From: Gammaproteobacteria bacterium
GTDB lineage: Bacteria; Pseudomonadota; Gammaproteobacteria; Ga0077554; Ga007554
Reading direction: 5' to 3'
Length of the DNA stretch: 64,000 bases
NCBI GenBank assembly: GCA_021731145.1
Contig: JAKFXX010000028.1
Span: 1 to 64,000 of the forward strand
The notes under the pieces: generated by a model
What the model saw: only the letters and a program-made list of their open reading frames with translations
What the model was told of the DNA's origin: nothing
Database searches by the model: none
Position numbers and translations under genes: made by a program
In this document: positions 17,954-28,964 of the stretch, in pieces
Position numbering within the stretch: the first letter of the stretch is position 1
Layout of the letters: each line of letters opens with the position of its first letter

Positions 17954-20900
17954 TTACGCGAGGATGCCCTCCATAAAATCAAGATCGGCCTGATGGTAGA
18001 CCGTGCGGCGATGCTGAGCCCACAGCTCCCTGATCTTTTCCTGATTACACTGTTTGCGATCGACGATCACCCGCGTGTTGAGCTGTCCACGCGGTCTGTC
18101 GCTTGGGCATTTGGCAAAGACGAATTCGTTGCTGATCAAGTCCATGTAGGGGCCGCATTTGCTGGTGGGCATGATAAAGATGAGCTGCAAACCCAGGGTA
18201 TCGGTCAAATAGCCGATCACCTCGCGTGAGCGCGCTTCATCCATCTTGGAAAAGGCCTCGTCCACCAGCACCATGCGCAAATGGTTGGCGCCCTCCGCAA
18301 AACGAAACGCCGATGTCACGGCGGCGGCGCGAATGATATAGGCCGGTGTTTCAAGTTGCCCGCCACTTCCAGTGCCGTATTCGCTCAAGGCAATTGGCGG
18401 CTTGCCGGCCACTTCCTTGTAAATCTCGTAACGGCGGTAATTGCGATAATCGGCAATACGGTCCAGCTCGCGCAACGCTTTGTGCTCGTCCTCATCGAGC
18501 AGCATCGCCATCAACTCATCGCGCACCTTGCGTGATTTATCGGAAAGCTCGGCATCGAACAGGGAGGTATCATCACCCAGCCCTGGGGACTTGACGACCT
18601 CTTCAAAAAAGCGGGCATAGTCCCTGAATTCCGGCACCCAATCATAATCGAAGCGAAAAGACTCCCGGTCGCTGCCGAAGTGATGATGTTCAAGCTCCTT
18701 GTTGAGCAAATCAATCTGCCGCTTGCCTGTGTTGATGGCCTGATAAATGGCATGGCACAGGTGAGACACAAAAGCGTTGTTGAAACTTTCCTTGAGTTGG
18801 GCAAGCTGTTGGTGTTTCTCTACCAGAATATTGTTCTTGAGGATATTGAAGACACGATCAATTTCCCGTTGCAGAGCGCAGATCGCCTTGAATAAGTCGG
18901 CATCGTATTTGCCATCGAAACCAAAATAAATAACAGCATCGCCAGGGCGGCAGCGCTGGTTGTGCGCGTCGATGGCATCGCTCATCTTGCGCTCGCTGGC
19001 ATGGAGCCGGCTTTCGCTATCCTGTTTCATCTTGAGCGCAACTTCCTGGCTGAGGTCTTGCGCTTCCTGATCCGCGGCGGTGAGTCGCTCATCGACATTG
19101 AAACCGCCCCATACCACAGCGATAGCACGCAGCGCCTCCTCGCGGCTTTCGGAATACGCTCGATTTTTATCCTGCAAGTCATTGAGCTTTTTGCAACGCT
19201 CGGTGGACTCGCGAAGCTTCTCCTCAAGTTCCCCGCTACGTTTATTGAGTTCCGCCTCCTGGACGCGCAAGGACTGCTCTTCCCCCTTGCCCTCTTCCAG
19301 TCTTTTCTCCAAATCCCGGTATTCGGCAAGATCAAGCTGACGCAGCAGATTTTCCAGCTTCCGCAAGTCACGATGAGTTTCGAGCATGGCGGCGATGGTG
19401 TCCGCGTACCCCAGGTGTTTTAAAGCATCCACCGCCTTCAATAGCGCTGCCGCGGACTGCATCCTGTCATTGGCGGCCTGCCACTCGCCGAGGATATTCG
19501 CCAGTTCCGCCTCTTTCGCACGCAGCGCTCGCTCGCGCGCCGAGGCACCGAAGACCAGCTCGCTGTCCGGTACATCGCAACGCCACATGCTGTAGTTTCC
19601 GGCACCCATGCCGTCAACCGTCAGACCGCGCCGGGTGTGGCGCAATTGCTCCGTGGACTCCACCCGCATCACCGTACCGTAGCTGGCAACGAGAAAATCA
19701 CGCGCGGTGGCATGGGTAAAATCAAGTACATGGATAATCGAATCGGCGTGCAATGCGATTTTTTCGACATCCTGGCGCGCCTTTTCACCCTGGATGACAC
19801 GCGCCTTATTGTCGCGCCCCGGCATGCGGCGCACGATGCGGATCGCCTCCGCCTCCCACTGCGGCGCAACAATAATCGAAAATCGCGCGCCACCAAGATA
19901 TCCCTCGATGGCCGACTGCCAGCGCGCATCCTTCACCTCAACGTGATCGCAGAGCACCCGTGGCTCGGCCTGCGGACATTGCTGGCGAATCGCCGCCAGC
20001 GCCTTATCAACATACGCCGGATAGCTGACCTGATGGACGCGCAGGCGCTCGATTTCCTGCGCCTTCTGATGGCGTTGTCTATCAAACTGCTCATAGCGAT
20101 CTTCACGCCGATGCACCAATTTCGAGAGGTGATCCCTAAGGCTTTCGCCATCACCGTGAATATCCGCATCATGCCAATGCGCCACCCATTGATTACTCAA
20201 CTGCTGGGCCTTGCGCGCCTCATCGAGATGATTCTCCAAGGCAGCCAAATCACCGGTGAACTCGCGCTGCATGAGAGTGCGGAAGTCGATATCGCCGCGC
20301 CTCACGTGATCGGCCACTTGCTTGCCCAGCGCCAATGTGCCGAGATCGGCCACATGCGGCACCTCATCTACCACATCGGCCTTGGACAGGCTGGCGATGA
20401 TGGCCTGGCTGTTGGCCAAATTGGATTGCAACTGACTATCCTGCACCAACAGGTCTTTTGCCTGTTCGACGAGCCGCCTGTCCTGCTCTTCACGCTGGCG
20501 CTCCAGGCGATCTTTATCTTGCAGCGCGGCGATTCCCATGCGTTGCGCTTCGAGACTCACCAACTCGTCATGAACCTGGCGGCGGCGCTGCCCCAGCAGC
20601 CGAAGCTGGTTCTCGTTGGCTGCAATGGCCGTGCGATACTCGTCCTGCCCCTTCTTGGCGGCAAGGTATTCGCGTTGGCGCAATACATACTCATGTTGCG
20701 CCAGCGTGTACTCCAGCGTGTTGAGTTCGATCCATTGTTCGATATAGCACTGGCTGTGGCGTTTGGCTTCATCGAGGATGCGGATGGAATCGACCAGTCC
20801 CGCCGCATCACGTTCCATGGCATGAATGGTTTTAAGCTGGCTGGACACCGAGCGAATCGCCTCACCCAGGTCCTTTTTCTCCAGGATTTCTTCCGCCACG

Positions 20901-21595
20901 AAGCGGTCGATACCCTGTACCGGTTTATACGCCATGAAACGGGAAAAGGCCTTGGCGGCGGCGACCGCCTCTTGTTCCGTCACGGCATCGCTGCGTCCGC
21001 GCAATGCCCCGTACAAGCGCCTCAAATAGGCCTTTTTGTTGTCGTACTTCTCAACCACCCGTTTGCCGAAATCGCCGATCAATACGTTTTGAATATTGTC
21101 CAGCGGCACGACATACTTGCCTCCCTTGTCCTCGCGCACCAACTGACTCAAGGACAATTGCTCACCGGGCAGAATCAGATATATCGCCTCATCCTGGCGC
21201 GCAACGGCGTTGTTGGCGGACAAATCCAGCCAGGCGCGCACGCCGATGATCGCGGTAAAAGGGTCCGCCGTCTCGCCGTGCGTGGGATGAAACACCGCCG
21301 CCAGATAGCCATCAGTGGGATCCAGCCGCGCATAACTACCGTCGTCGCAACCCAACACATACGAGGCCGGTGTACGCACCCGCTTGCCGCCCCGGCCGCG
21401 CTGCGTGGTCTCGTCCTGGCCTGGATTGTACTGAAACAGATTCTCGTGTGCCGCCGTCATAATCGTCTGGATTGCGTCGGCCGCCGTCGTTTTGCCGGAG
21501 CCATTGCCACCGGAAAACAGGTTGACCGGGCCAAACTCGAATTCAATGTGGGGGACATTTCCCCAGTTGATAAAAGCAAAGCGCTTAAGAAACAT
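17954..21595 (-). CDS. jetC: Wadjet system protein JetC (MukB/SMC-like ATPase)
   Basis: A 1213-residue SMC-like ATPase. Walker A is GGNGSGKTT (residues 29-37 from the chosen start). Long coiled-coil arms occupy roughly 230-560 and 720-950, separated by a hinge-like central region. Near the C-terminus come the ABC signature (GTGSGGQ) and Walker B ([13 protein letters not shown]). I chose the ATG at 21595 ([12 protein letters not shown]), which overlaps jetB by 11 bases. The ORF reaches 21649, but those 18 residues would deepen the overlap. JetC is the motor that extrudes DNA loops in the JetABC complex. Confidence 0.93.
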   Translation of the reverse strand: MFLKRFAFINWGNVPHIEFEFGPVNLFSGGNGSGKTTAADAIQTIMTAAHENLFQYNPGQDETTQRGRGGKRVRTPASYVLGCDDGSYARLDPTDGYLAAVFHPTHGETADPFTAIIGVRAWLDLSANNAVARQDEAIYLILPGEQLSLSQLVREDKGGKYVVPLDNIQNVLIGDFGKRVVEKYDNKKAYLRRLYGALRGRSDAVTEQEAVAAAKAFSRFMAYKPVQGIDRFVAEEILEKKDLGEAIRSVSSQLKTIHAMERDAAGLVDSIRILDEAKRHSQCYIEQWIELNTLEYTLAQHEYVLRQREYLAAKKGQDEYRTAIAANENQLRLLGQRRRQVHDELVSLEAQRMGIAALQDKDRLERQREEQDRRLVEQAKDLLVQDSQLQSNLANSQAIIASLSKADVVDEVPHVADLGTLALGKQVADHVRRGDIDFRTLMQREFTGDLAALENHLDEARKAQQLSNQWVAHWHDADIHGDGESLRDHLSKLVHRREDRYEQFDRQRHQKAQEIERLRVHQVSYPAYVDKALAAIRQQCPQAEPRVLCDHVEVKDARWQSAIEGYLGGARFSIIVAPQWEAEAIRIVRRMPGRDNKARVIQGEKARQDVEKIALHADSIIHVLDFTHATARDFLVASYGTVMRVESTEQLRHTRRGLTVDGMGAGNYSMWRCDVPDSELVFGASARERALRAKEAELANILGEWQAANDRMQSAAALLKAVDALKHLGYADTIAAMLETHRDLRKLENLLRQLDLAEYRDLEKRLEEGKGEEQSLRVQEAELNKRSGELEEKLRESTERCKKLNDLQDKNRAYSESREEALRAIAVVWGGFNVDERLTAADQEAQDLSQEVALKMKQDSESRLHASERKMSDAIDAHNQRCRPGDAVIYFGFDGKYDADLFKAICALQREIDRVFNILKNNILVEKHQQLAQLKESFNNAFVSHLCHAIYQAINTGKRQIDLLNKELEHHHFGSDRESFRFDYDWVPEFRDYARFFEEVVKSPGLGDDTSLFDAELSDKSRKVRDELMAMLLDEDEHKALRELDRIADYRNYRRYEIYKEVAGKPPIALSEYGTGSGGQLETPAYIIRAAAVTSAFRFAEGANHLRMVLVDEAFSKMDEARSREVIGYLTDTLGLQLIFIMPTSKCGPYMDLISNEFVFAKCPSDRPRGQLNTRVIVDRKQCNQEKIRELWAQHRRTVYHQADLDFMEGILA

Positions 21596-22271
21596 CGTCC
21601 ACGTCCATCGCTTCCGTGATTGTTTTTTCTCCGCCGGACACATCTCCACCCTGCTCCATGGCCTGCAAGGCCTCGTCGCTGACGAAGTTGACGATCATTG
21701 GATGTATTTTCAGCCATGCCTCGCCGCTGTCGATATCTTCCTCGCTCCGGTAATCGACAAGCCGCAACTGCCGCAGCCGCTGAAACAGGCGCTTGCGTTC
21801 GGTCAGTTTGTCCGGAAGGCTGCGCCCCAGCAAATTTTTCATGGCAATCGCCAACGACTCCATGGATTCCGCGACACCCCCATTTTCGTCTATCTGCCCT
21901 TCGCGCAGCGCCTTGTCGTATTGCACCCTCAAAACCAGAATCAGTGCCACCTCGTTTTGCGTCAAACGGCTGCGCAAACTGCCGCCGAAAGCGGTGTCTT
22001 CAGCGCCTTCCATGCCAGGCACCTGACTTCCGGGCGGGTATAAACGCACATACTCGAAACGCCGGTCGTGAAAGATGCGAATCCCGATCAGGCCAAGATA
22101 GTCTTCAATGAGACCGGCAACACGCAAATAGCGATCATAGAGTTGTTGTTCGACCAGGCTTTCGGCGCGGCACAGCACGCCGTAATTCATCAGGCGAACC
22201 AGCAGCTCCCGAAACTCGTCCAGATCGATGCGCTCGGCTTCCAGCGCTTTTTCCAGATAGTCACTCAGCAT
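21585..22271 (-). CDS. jetB: Wadjet system protein JetB (DUF4194, kite-like subunit)
   Basis: A 228-residue DUF4194-type protein, comparable to MukE/kite subunits of SMC complexes. Winged-helix-like segments are seen ([53 protein letters not shown]). It overlaps jetA by 11 bases upstream and jetC by 11 downstream, giving tight translational coupling. Function is inferred from the family and its fixed position in jetABCD. Confidence 0.9.
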   Translation of the reverse strand: MLSDYLEKALEAERIDLDEFRELLVRLMNYGVLCRAESLVEQQLYDRYLRVAGLIEDYLGLIGIRIFHDRRFEYVRLYPPGSQVPGMEGAEDTAFGGSLRSRLTQNEVALILVLRVQYDKALREGQIDENGGVAESMESLAIAMKNLLGRSLPDKLTERKRLFQRLRQLRLVDYRSEEDIDSGEAWLKIHPMIVNFVSDEALQAMEQGGDVSGGEKTITEAMDVDDVS

Positions 22272-23712
22272 GGTGGTCCGTCTCTATCAGTTCGATAATG
22301 AATTCATCGGTCAGCACAAAATAACCGGTGGGTAGTCGTAGCCCGGTCGGCTCAACGCGAAAAGCGAATTCGCTGGAACTCTGCCCGGCGGAACCCACCT
22401 CAATCGCGTGCGCGTTCATCAACAATCCCTTGGCATTTTCCACCGGCAAATGCTGGCTGCGAATGCGATGCCCTTTATTGAGGGCCGCGACAATATAATC
22501 GCGCATTTCTTTGTTATTAACAGCAAATGCCAGCTCCAATGCCTGTTGAATCAACAACTCACGACGGGCGGTCTTGTCGATCTCGCCATGCTCTTCCACC
22601 GCCGTATTCACCGCGCGCCGGCTTCGCGCTGCGTTGAGCCGCAAACTGTCTGGATCGGCCACGGCAACATTGAGCGCCGCCATGACGCGACCGGCAGCGG
22701 CTAGCCGCGCAGCCTGCCCGGACGCTTCCTGCGCCGCCAATTCCTGACAAATCGCCAGCAAGCGGCTGGGATGCCCGCCCCCGGAATAACTCAATTGGCG
22801 GATAATAATGTCCGCACGGCGCGTAAAACTGTTCAGCGCGTGGCGCAGCGCAGGCAGCATCACCTCGCTGGCATTGTGCATGCGACTTTCGATGCCGTTG
22901 AGAATCATGAGATAGAGCGACTGCCTGGGATCATCACCCTGCAATTCCGGGGCGATCTTGCGCAGCTCACGCTCCGCGCCAGTCTTGAACTCTTTCTGCT
23001 TGCGGCGCGCTTTGTTGAGCAACGCCTGAATCTCATCACGATACTTTTCCACACTGTCAGCCGACAGCCGGATAGAGAGATCCGGTATGAAGCGCTTCTC
23101 CATGAAATCGAAAAACTCGTCGCTGGCGCGCTGCACCACCTGCTGCGCCTCCACTGCCTGCACCAGGGCACGCTTGCGCTCGTCCAGCTCGGCAATCACA
23201 TCACCAAAATCACTTATGATGCGCTCGGAGTATTCAAAGGAATCCAGCAAGTCATACACCTCACCATTCTCGACAAAGGATTGCAGCGCATTGCGGGTGT
23301 TACGGGTGTTGCGGTGACGTGTTCGGAAGCGGCCACCCCCCGCCTCCACCATCGGCTGGGTAAACAGCCGCCCGAAGCGCGTGAATGCGTATGTACTTTG
23401 CAAGGTCGCCTCATCGGCCAGCCGCTCCAGCCAGCCGTGCTCGATCAAGAGATTCAACACCCAATTGGCAAGATCCCGCTCACTTCGCCCCGGCAAGGCA
23501 AACTCATCATCGGCATCGCCATCCAATAGCGGCGTGCGGGTAATCGCCTCCTGGAAAACCGCGATGACCTGCTCACGGTTATAAGTCCGGCTGTAGTCGG
23601 CCATCGCGCTATAAAGGCTGGCGTAAAACTGCCGCAGGCACTCCACGATCTGCTCGCGGTATTTGCTGGTAAGGGGGCGGAAAAAATGCTTTCTGTCGTC
23701 GGCAAAGAACAT
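22261..23712 (-). CDS. jetA: Wadjet system protein JetA (kleisin/MukF-like subunit)
   Basis: A 483-residue JetA-family protein, first gene of the operon. The N-terminus ([14 protein letters not shown], then [14 protein letters not shown]) forms a winged-helix region. A central helical part (about 150-330) contains long charged helices, consistent with the kleisin role of MukF. It bridges the JetC heads together with JetB. No Shine-Dalgarno precedes the ATG; an extended -10 box lies only 7 bases upstream. Subtype (I, II or III) cannot be fixed without alignment. Confidence 0.9.
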   Translation of the reverse strand: MFFADDRKHFFRPLTSKYREQIVECLRQFYASLYSAMADYSRTYNREQVIAVFQEAITRTPLLDGDADDEFALPGRSERDLANWVLNLLIEHGWLERLADEATLQSTYAFTRFGRLFTQPMVEAGGGRFRTRHRNTRNTRNALQSFVENGEVYDLLDSFEYSERIISDFGDVIAELDERKRALVQAVEAQQVVQRASDEFFDFMEKRFIPDLSIRLSADSVEKYRDEIQALLNKARRKQKEFKTGAERELRKIAPELQGDDPRQSLYLMILNGIESRMHNASEVMLPALRHALNSFTRRADIIIRQLSYSGGGHPSRLLAICQELAAQEASGQAARLAAAGRVMAALNVAVADPDSLRLNAARSRRAVNTAVEEHGEIDKTARRELLIQQALELAFAVNNKEMRDYIVAALNKGHRIRSQHLPVENAKGLLMNAHAIEVGSAGQSSSEFAFRVEPTGLRLPTGYFVLTDEFIIELIETDHHAE

Positions 23713-23715
23713 CGA

Positions 23716-23727
23716 GGTATTCTAACA
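23716..23727 (-). promoter_or_regulatory. Possible extended -10 promoter of jetA
   Basis: On the minus strand TG-T-TAGAAT (hexamer at 23724-23719) ends seven bases before the jetA ATG, with no recognisable -35 and no ribosome-binding site between. Transcription from it would start at or next to the ATG, giving a leaderless message. Tentative. Confidence 0.3.
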
Positions 23728-23890
23728 GCTATCGAGCCGCGACGTCCTGAAGTACGTCTCCGGCCACCATCAAAAGAGCCCCTAACAAAATGACTTTTCA
23801 AATTACTTTGAGAGATCGAGAATAGATCAAGCGACTTGGAGTCGTGACCGTAAACAGGGAACACCTACCACCAGCGGCAGTCGCTATATG

Positions 23891-23924
23891 ACGCCATTGT
23901 GATTGGTTTCAATCACAATGGCGT
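23891..23924. repeat. Perfect 15-bp hairpin inside the IS remnant
   Basis: Arms 23891-23905 (ACGCCATTGTGATTG) and 23910-23924 are exactly complementary around a 4-base loop GTTT. It lies where the transposase reading frame loses similarity to the family, so it may mark a fold-back deletion joint. Confidence 0.9.
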
Positions 23925-24338
23925 TGAGCGGGATGTCTTACGCGTCCGTAAAGAGTTGGCATTTACGGCGATCAACCGGTCACCATCGCCCCCCCCATTC
24001 GCGGTGTGCGTAGCAGAAGGATCAGCGATGGCGCGCGCGAAATCAAACTTGCCCGCCTCGCGCAGCTTGGCATAGAGCACATCGCGCATTTGGTCCCACA
24101 CGCCGGCCTTTTGCCAGGCGCGCAGCCGTCGCCAACAGGACATGCCCGACCCACACCCCATCTCTTGCGGCAGCATCTCCCAGGGAATGCCCGACAGCAG
24201 CACAAACAGAATGCCTGTCAGCATCTGGCGATCCGCCAGTTGCTTGCGACCGGGATACCGCTTGCGTCGCTGCTTGGGTGGCGGCAATAGAGGCTCTATG
24301 GCCGACCATAACGCATCATCCACCAGTTGGCGCGGCAT
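23913..24338 (-). pseudogene. IS5-family transposase, N-terminal fragment with frameshift
   Basis: The 141-residue ORF begins MPRQLVDDALWSAIEPLLPPP and contains GILFVLLSGIPWEMLPQE and the C-W-R-R-L-R-A-W-Q segment of the DUF4096 N-terminal domain of IS5-group transposases. After a run of eight G (minus strand, near 23985-23993) the frame changes. In the neighbouring frame VDRRKCQLFTDA-stop-DIPLNAIV continues the similarity for some 30 residues, so both a frameshift and a stop codon disrupt it. The catalytic DDE core is deleted. Confidence 0.85.
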
Positions 24339-24551
24339 CTTTGCTCTCCAGATAATTAGGGTACAACCAAATTATAAATGGATTATTTCATTTTGTTAGG
24401 CATTTTAAACCAATACGCCAAACCCATCCCGAAACCCTTTACAACCGCACACCAGTATGCTAAAAACAAAACAATATTCTACAAATTCAGTAGGTCTTTT
24501 CTTGAAGCGCCACTGAATCCCGCAATCAAACAAACACGGAGATATTTATAA

Positions 24552-24902
24552 ATGCGCAGCAAAATTATTTGCACTTCGTGCGCCCTGCTCACTCTAGGCG
24601 TGGCCTTGTGGGGCTCCAACGTATTGGCCGATGCCAACGTGAAAATCACGTCGCCCGCTGACGGAAGCAAGGTCAAAACCGGCGACCCGGTAAATGTCGT
24701 TTATACCATTACACCCAACCCTGGCGGCGACCATTCGCACATTTACGTCAACGGCAAAGAGGCCGGGATTTTGCGCAAGCTCAAGAGCAGTTTCAGCCTT
24801 GATCCCCTGCCCGTCGGCACACACACGCTGTGTGTAAAAGTGGTCAACAAAGGTCACGCATCCATCGGCCAGGAGAGCTGCATCAAGGTCACATCGAATT
24901 AG
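24552..24902 (+). CDS. Small exported protein of unknown function
   Basis: 116 residues with a clear Sec signal peptide (hydrophobic stretch 8-25, cleavage near LADA). The mature part reads as a single Ig-like beta-sandwich: VKITSPADGSKVKTGDPVNVVYTI, then DHSHIYVNG and PVGTHTLCVKVVNKGH. Two Cys near the C-terminus (LCVKV and ESCIKV) may form a disulfide. A GGAG lies about 10 bases before the ATG. The next gene, a membrane protein, starts 3 bases after the stop, so the two are surely co-transcribed. I do not recognise a precise family; it resembles small periplasmic ligand- or metal-handling domains only in general shape. Confidence 0.75.
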   Translation: MRSKIICTSCALLTLGVALWGSNVLADANVKITSPADGSKVKTGDPVNVVYTITPNPGGDHSHIYVNGKEAGILRKLKSSFSLDPLPVGTHTLCVKVVNKGHASIGQESCIKVTSN

Positions 24903-24905
24903 CTC

Positions 24906-25319
24906 ATGCAACTCGAGAACCTCTCCTATGCACTAACCCAGACCATACATAACTTCGGAGCTGCTGCTGTGGTGGGGGGTGCCTTTTTTGCCTTGAAATC
25001 CAAGCCGGACCAACTCCAACTCAGAAACCGCATGGCATGGCTGGTGTTAATAGCCTGGGGCGCTCAAATCGCCAGCGGCGTGATTTTTGGTGGTGTCAGC
25101 TTCTATTTTTACGGTGAATTTCCCGATTTGCACGCGGTAGCCGTTGGTGCGCTGGTTATCAAGGTGTTCTGCGCTGTCTCCGGGCTTGCGTTAGCGATAC
25201 TTTATTTGCGCGGCGCACAGCAATGGAGCGAGAAGGGCCGCCATCGTACATGGCATGCCCTGACTGGCCTGGGCGCCACGGCACTTACCGCAGCGGCCTT
25301 TCTACGCTGGTTTTCTTAA
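24906..25319 (+). CDS. Four-helix membrane protein of unknown function
   Basis: 137 residues with four hydrophobic segments (about 13-30, 42-62, 75-100, 115-135). Two histidines (H15 in TIHNFG and H76 in DLHAVAVG) lie inside or at the edge of membrane helices, as in small haem- or copper-related membrane proteins, but no family is recognised with confidence. It follows the exported Ig-like protein by 3 bases and probably works with it. Confidence 0.7.
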   Translation: MQLENLSYALTQTIHNFGAAAVVGGAFFALKSKPDQLQLRNRMAWLVLIAWGAQIASGVIFGGVSFYFYGEFPDLHAVAVGALVIKVFCAVSGLALAILYLRGAQQWSEKGRHRTWHALTGLGATALTAAAFLRWFS

Positions 25320-25426
25320 CGCGAAAGATTGCGAAAATTTTAAGCTTTTCTGCGCACTGTTTGTCCGCGAACGCCTTCTTAAGATTACGGTAACTGAAAA
25401 TTTTTTAAACCACAGAGGAGCTGATC

Positions 25427-26530
25427 ATGTTTCAAACGCCACATCGCTCTCCGTCACGCGTGCCCGTCTTGGTTAGCTCCTTTTTTATCACACTGTTTCT
25501 GAGTCTGGCCACCGGGCTGGTACAGGCTGGCGAATTCACCAATTTCGCAGGTCTAAAGTTCGTTGACATACCCGCCGGCCATTTCCAGATGGGCTCGTGT
25601 AAAGTGACCTCCGAAATGAAAAAGGAAAACAAAATACGCGTTTTCCTCGGCCAAGCGCCTCTCGCGGCTGATTGCCCCGAGAACAATTCCAATGTTAACG
25701 ACAACGAAACCCCACAGCATGCCGTAAGTATATCGTCTTTCCAGATGGGCAAAACCCCGATTACCCTTGGCCAGTACAAACGCTATGTCGCCGCCTCGGG
25801 AGCCACTAGAGGGTCGTCGGGCTGGAATCTTATCAACGACGACTTTATGAGATACAACGCGTATGGCGATGACGCGCCAGTGGTACAGGTTTCCTGGCAA
25901 GAGGCCAAGGATTTCATCGATTGGCTCAATAAGAACAAACCGGCGAATGACCGTGGCACATACCGCTTACCCTCAGAAGCCGAATGGGAATATGCCTGCC
26001 GTGCGGGCAGCAATCACGCGTATTGCGGCAGCAATAACGTGGATGAAGTGGCATGGCACGATGGCGACGTTCCTAAGGGCAGCGGCAGGCATCAGCAAAA
26101 TGTTGAACGCAAGGTTCCCAACGTCTGGGGACTCTACGACATGAGTGGCAACGTGTGGCAATGGGTAGAGGACATCTATCATGATAACTATCATGGCGCA
26201 CCAGCTAATGGCCGCGCCTGGACGGAGAGCAACGCGCATGCTTCACACAGCGCCCCGGACTTCAACCAGGCAAAGCAGAAACATAACAACTCCGCGCGTA
26301 TTGTGCGCGTCAGCAGCACGGATTACAGCCGGGAACAACAGGAATACGACGCCGCCATGCGCGCTCTTCACGGCTCATCCTGGAAACGCGACACCACCAC
26401 CGCTCGGGTTCTGCGCGGTGGCTCCTGGAAGTTCACTTCCGACTTCGCGCGCGCGACTTACCGCCTCGCCGCCTCGCCTGGAAACTGGTACTACGGCAAT
26501 GGGTTTCGTGTCGCCAGAACCCTGCCGTGA
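25427..26530 (+). CDS. Exported FGE-sulfatase-fold (SUMF1-like) protein, paralogue 1
   Basis: 367 residues. A signal peptide (cleavage near VQA-GEF) precedes a formylglycine-generating-enzyme-like fold: FVDIPAGHFQMGSC, QMGKTPITLGQYKRY, VSWQEAKDFIDWLN, YRLPSEAEWEYACRAG, GLYDMSGNVWQWVED and VLRGGSW. The two active-site cysteines of true FGEs, which follow the GGS motif, are absent (GGSWKFTSDFARATYR), so formylglycine synthesis is not expected. A ~50-residue segment between GRAWT and RVLRGGSW, missing from the paralogue, carries a second LHGSSWK motif, suggesting partial internal duplication. GAGGAG precedes the ATG. Possible roles are binding, scaffolding or cell-surface recognition. Confidence 0.85.
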   Translation: MFQTPHRSPSRVPVLVSSFFITLFLSLATGLVQAGEFTNFAGLKFVDIPAGHFQMGSCKVTSEMKKENKIRVFLGQAPLAADCPENNSNVNDNETPQHAVSISSFQMGKTPITLGQYKRYVAASGATRGSSGWNLINDDFMRYNAYGDDAPVVQVSWQEAKDFIDWLNKNKPANDRGTYRLPSEAEWEYACRAGSNHAYCGSNNVDEVAWHDGDVPKGSGRHQQNVERKVPNVWGLYDMSGNVWQWVEDIYHDNYHGAPANGRAWTESNAHASHSAPDFNQAKQKHNNSARIVRVSSTDYSREQQEYDAAMRALHGSSWKRDTTTARVLRGGSWKFTSDFARATYRLAASPGNWYYGNGFRVARTLP

Positions 26531-26660
26531 ACTTGCAAAGACGTAGCGCAGCAGGCATCAGGCCGTTCATATATCGATGATCCGGCGAACAACAACTGGC
26601 AGCTCCGGCATGACAAAGCGTGCAGCCACTAAAACTTGAACTTAATCTTGAGACTCAGCA

Positions 26661-27566
26661 ATGCCACAAGCACATCATCGTCCACCATCATACTTGCCCA
26701 GATCTCTTGTTGCGGCGCTGTGCCTGTGCCTGACTACCGGCCTTGCAAACGCGGGGGAATTTAGCAGTTTTATCGGCATGAAGTTCACCGACATACCCGC
26801 CGGCTCTTTCCAGATGGGATCGTGCCAAGTGGCAAGCGCCATGGCTCAAAATAACAAGAAACGTGCTTTACTTGGTCAAGCACCGCTGACAACCAACTGT
26901 CCAGGGGCCGATTTGGACGCACTGGTCAACGAGGTTCCACAGCATCGCGTCAACGTGCCAGCCTTTCAAATGAGCAAAACCGAAGTCACTCTGGGCCAGT
27001 TCAAACGCTTCATCATCGCCACTGGCCGCACTGATTTAGTCACCGACGAGTTCATGAAATACAATGCCCACGGCGACGACGCGCCGGTCGTTCATGTCTC
27101 ATGGAACGAGGCCAAGAATTTTATCGAATGGTTCAACAAGAGCAGATCGGCAACTGACCATGGAACCTACCGCTTACCTACCGAGGCCGAATGGGAATAT
27201 TCCTGCCACGCGGGCGGTAACCACCCTTATTGCGGCAGTCGCGACGTGAACGCCGTAGCATGGTTCGTCGCAAACAGCGGCAAACATCAGCAACCCGTAG
27301 GCAGCAAAAACGCCAATACCTTTGGTCTTCACGACATGAGCGGCAACGTATGGGAATGGGCAGAAGACTGTTATCACGACAATTATACCGGCGCGCCTAC
27401 AGACGGCAGCGCGTGGACGGACCCCTGCTCGAGTTCCGGGCACGTTCTGCGCGGAGGTTCCTGGAAGGGCGATATCAAAAATATGCGCACGCAAGTTCGG
27501 ATCAACGCCACAGCCGTGAGCCGGGGTAACAATATCGGCTTTCGCCTCGCCAGAACCCCACAGTAA
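26661..27566 (+). CDS. Exported FGE-sulfatase-fold (SUMF1-like) protein, paralogue 2
   Basis: 301 residues, a tandem paralogue of the preceding gene (131 bases away). Signal peptide cleavage is near ANA-GEF. The same ordered motifs appear (FTDIPAGSFQMGSC, QMSKTEVTLGQFKRF, VSWNEAKNFIEWFN, YRLPTEAEWEYSC, GLHDMSGNVWEWAED, VLRGGSW, NIGFRLART). Like paralogue 1 it lacks the catalytic cysteine pair after GGS. Shared Cys residues (SCQV, EYSCHAGG, YCGS) suggest conserved disulfides in the periplasm. No diversity-generating retroelement is nearby. Confidence 0.85.
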   Translation: MPQAHHRPPSYLPRSLVAALCLCLTTGLANAGEFSSFIGMKFTDIPAGSFQMGSCQVASAMAQNNKKRALLGQAPLTTNCPGADLDALVNEVPQHRVNVPAFQMSKTEVTLGQFKRFIIATGRTDLVTDEFMKYNAHGDDAPVVHVSWNEAKNFIEWFNKSRSATDHGTYRLPTEAEWEYSCHAGGNHPYCGSRDVNAVAWFVANSGKHQQPVGSKNANTFGLHDMSGNVWEWAEDCYHDNYTGAPTDGSAWTDPCSSSGHVLRGGSWKGDIKNMRTQVRINATAVSRGNNIGFRLARTPQ

Positions 27567-27708
27567 GCGAAAACAACATTTTTCGTTTTGCTGTGCTGTA
27601 AAAAAGTTCAAGGGTGGGCTTTTCACATCCTCCTAATTCAGTGGCGGAAAAATTAGCTTCACACCGCCAATCGCCAATGTGCGAAACCTCTCCAGGCAGG
27701 GGTTTATT

Positions 27709-27717
27709 TGTTACAAT
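27709..27717 (+). promoter_or_regulatory. Possible extended -10 promoter of mnmA
   Basis: TG-T-TACAAT lies about 70 bases before the mnmA ATG in a 223-base gap; no good -35 is seen. Upstream in the same gap a short AT-rich hairpin (CGAAAA/TTTTCG, about 27569-27586) may end the preceding transcript. Confidence 0.3.
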
Positions 27718-27732
27718 TACGCCCCAACATAG

Positions 27733-28917
<1,185 letters not shown>

Positions 28918-28964
28918 CCCCCACTCTTCAACCGATCCACATCATCGCAAACACAACACATACA

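Larger units (their letters stand above)
23781..24400. mobile_element. Internally deleted IS5-family insertion sequence remnant
   Basis: A 620 bp element bounded by perfect 13-bp terminal inverted repeats CCTAACAAAATGA (23781-23793) and TCATTTTGTTAGG (24388-24400). It retains only the N-terminal part of a transposase (23913-24338, minus). The DDE catalytic half is missing, so it cannot transpose by itself. A perfect 15-bp inverted repeat lies at the internal deletion edge. The left end is 69 bases upstream of jetA, so insertion may have altered that operon's promoter. Confidence 0.85.

Noticed and set aside
19637-21619. 660-codon plus-strand ORF opposite jetC
   Set aside because: It is the antisense shadow of a well-supported SMC-like gene. 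Its translation has no recognisable domain and is rich in His/Arg/Leu as expected of a complementary frame.
25427-27566. FGE-fold proteins considered as diversity-generating retroelement targets
   Set aside because: No reverse transcriptase or template repeat was seen anywhere in the window, and the 3' ends show no adenine-biased variable repeat.
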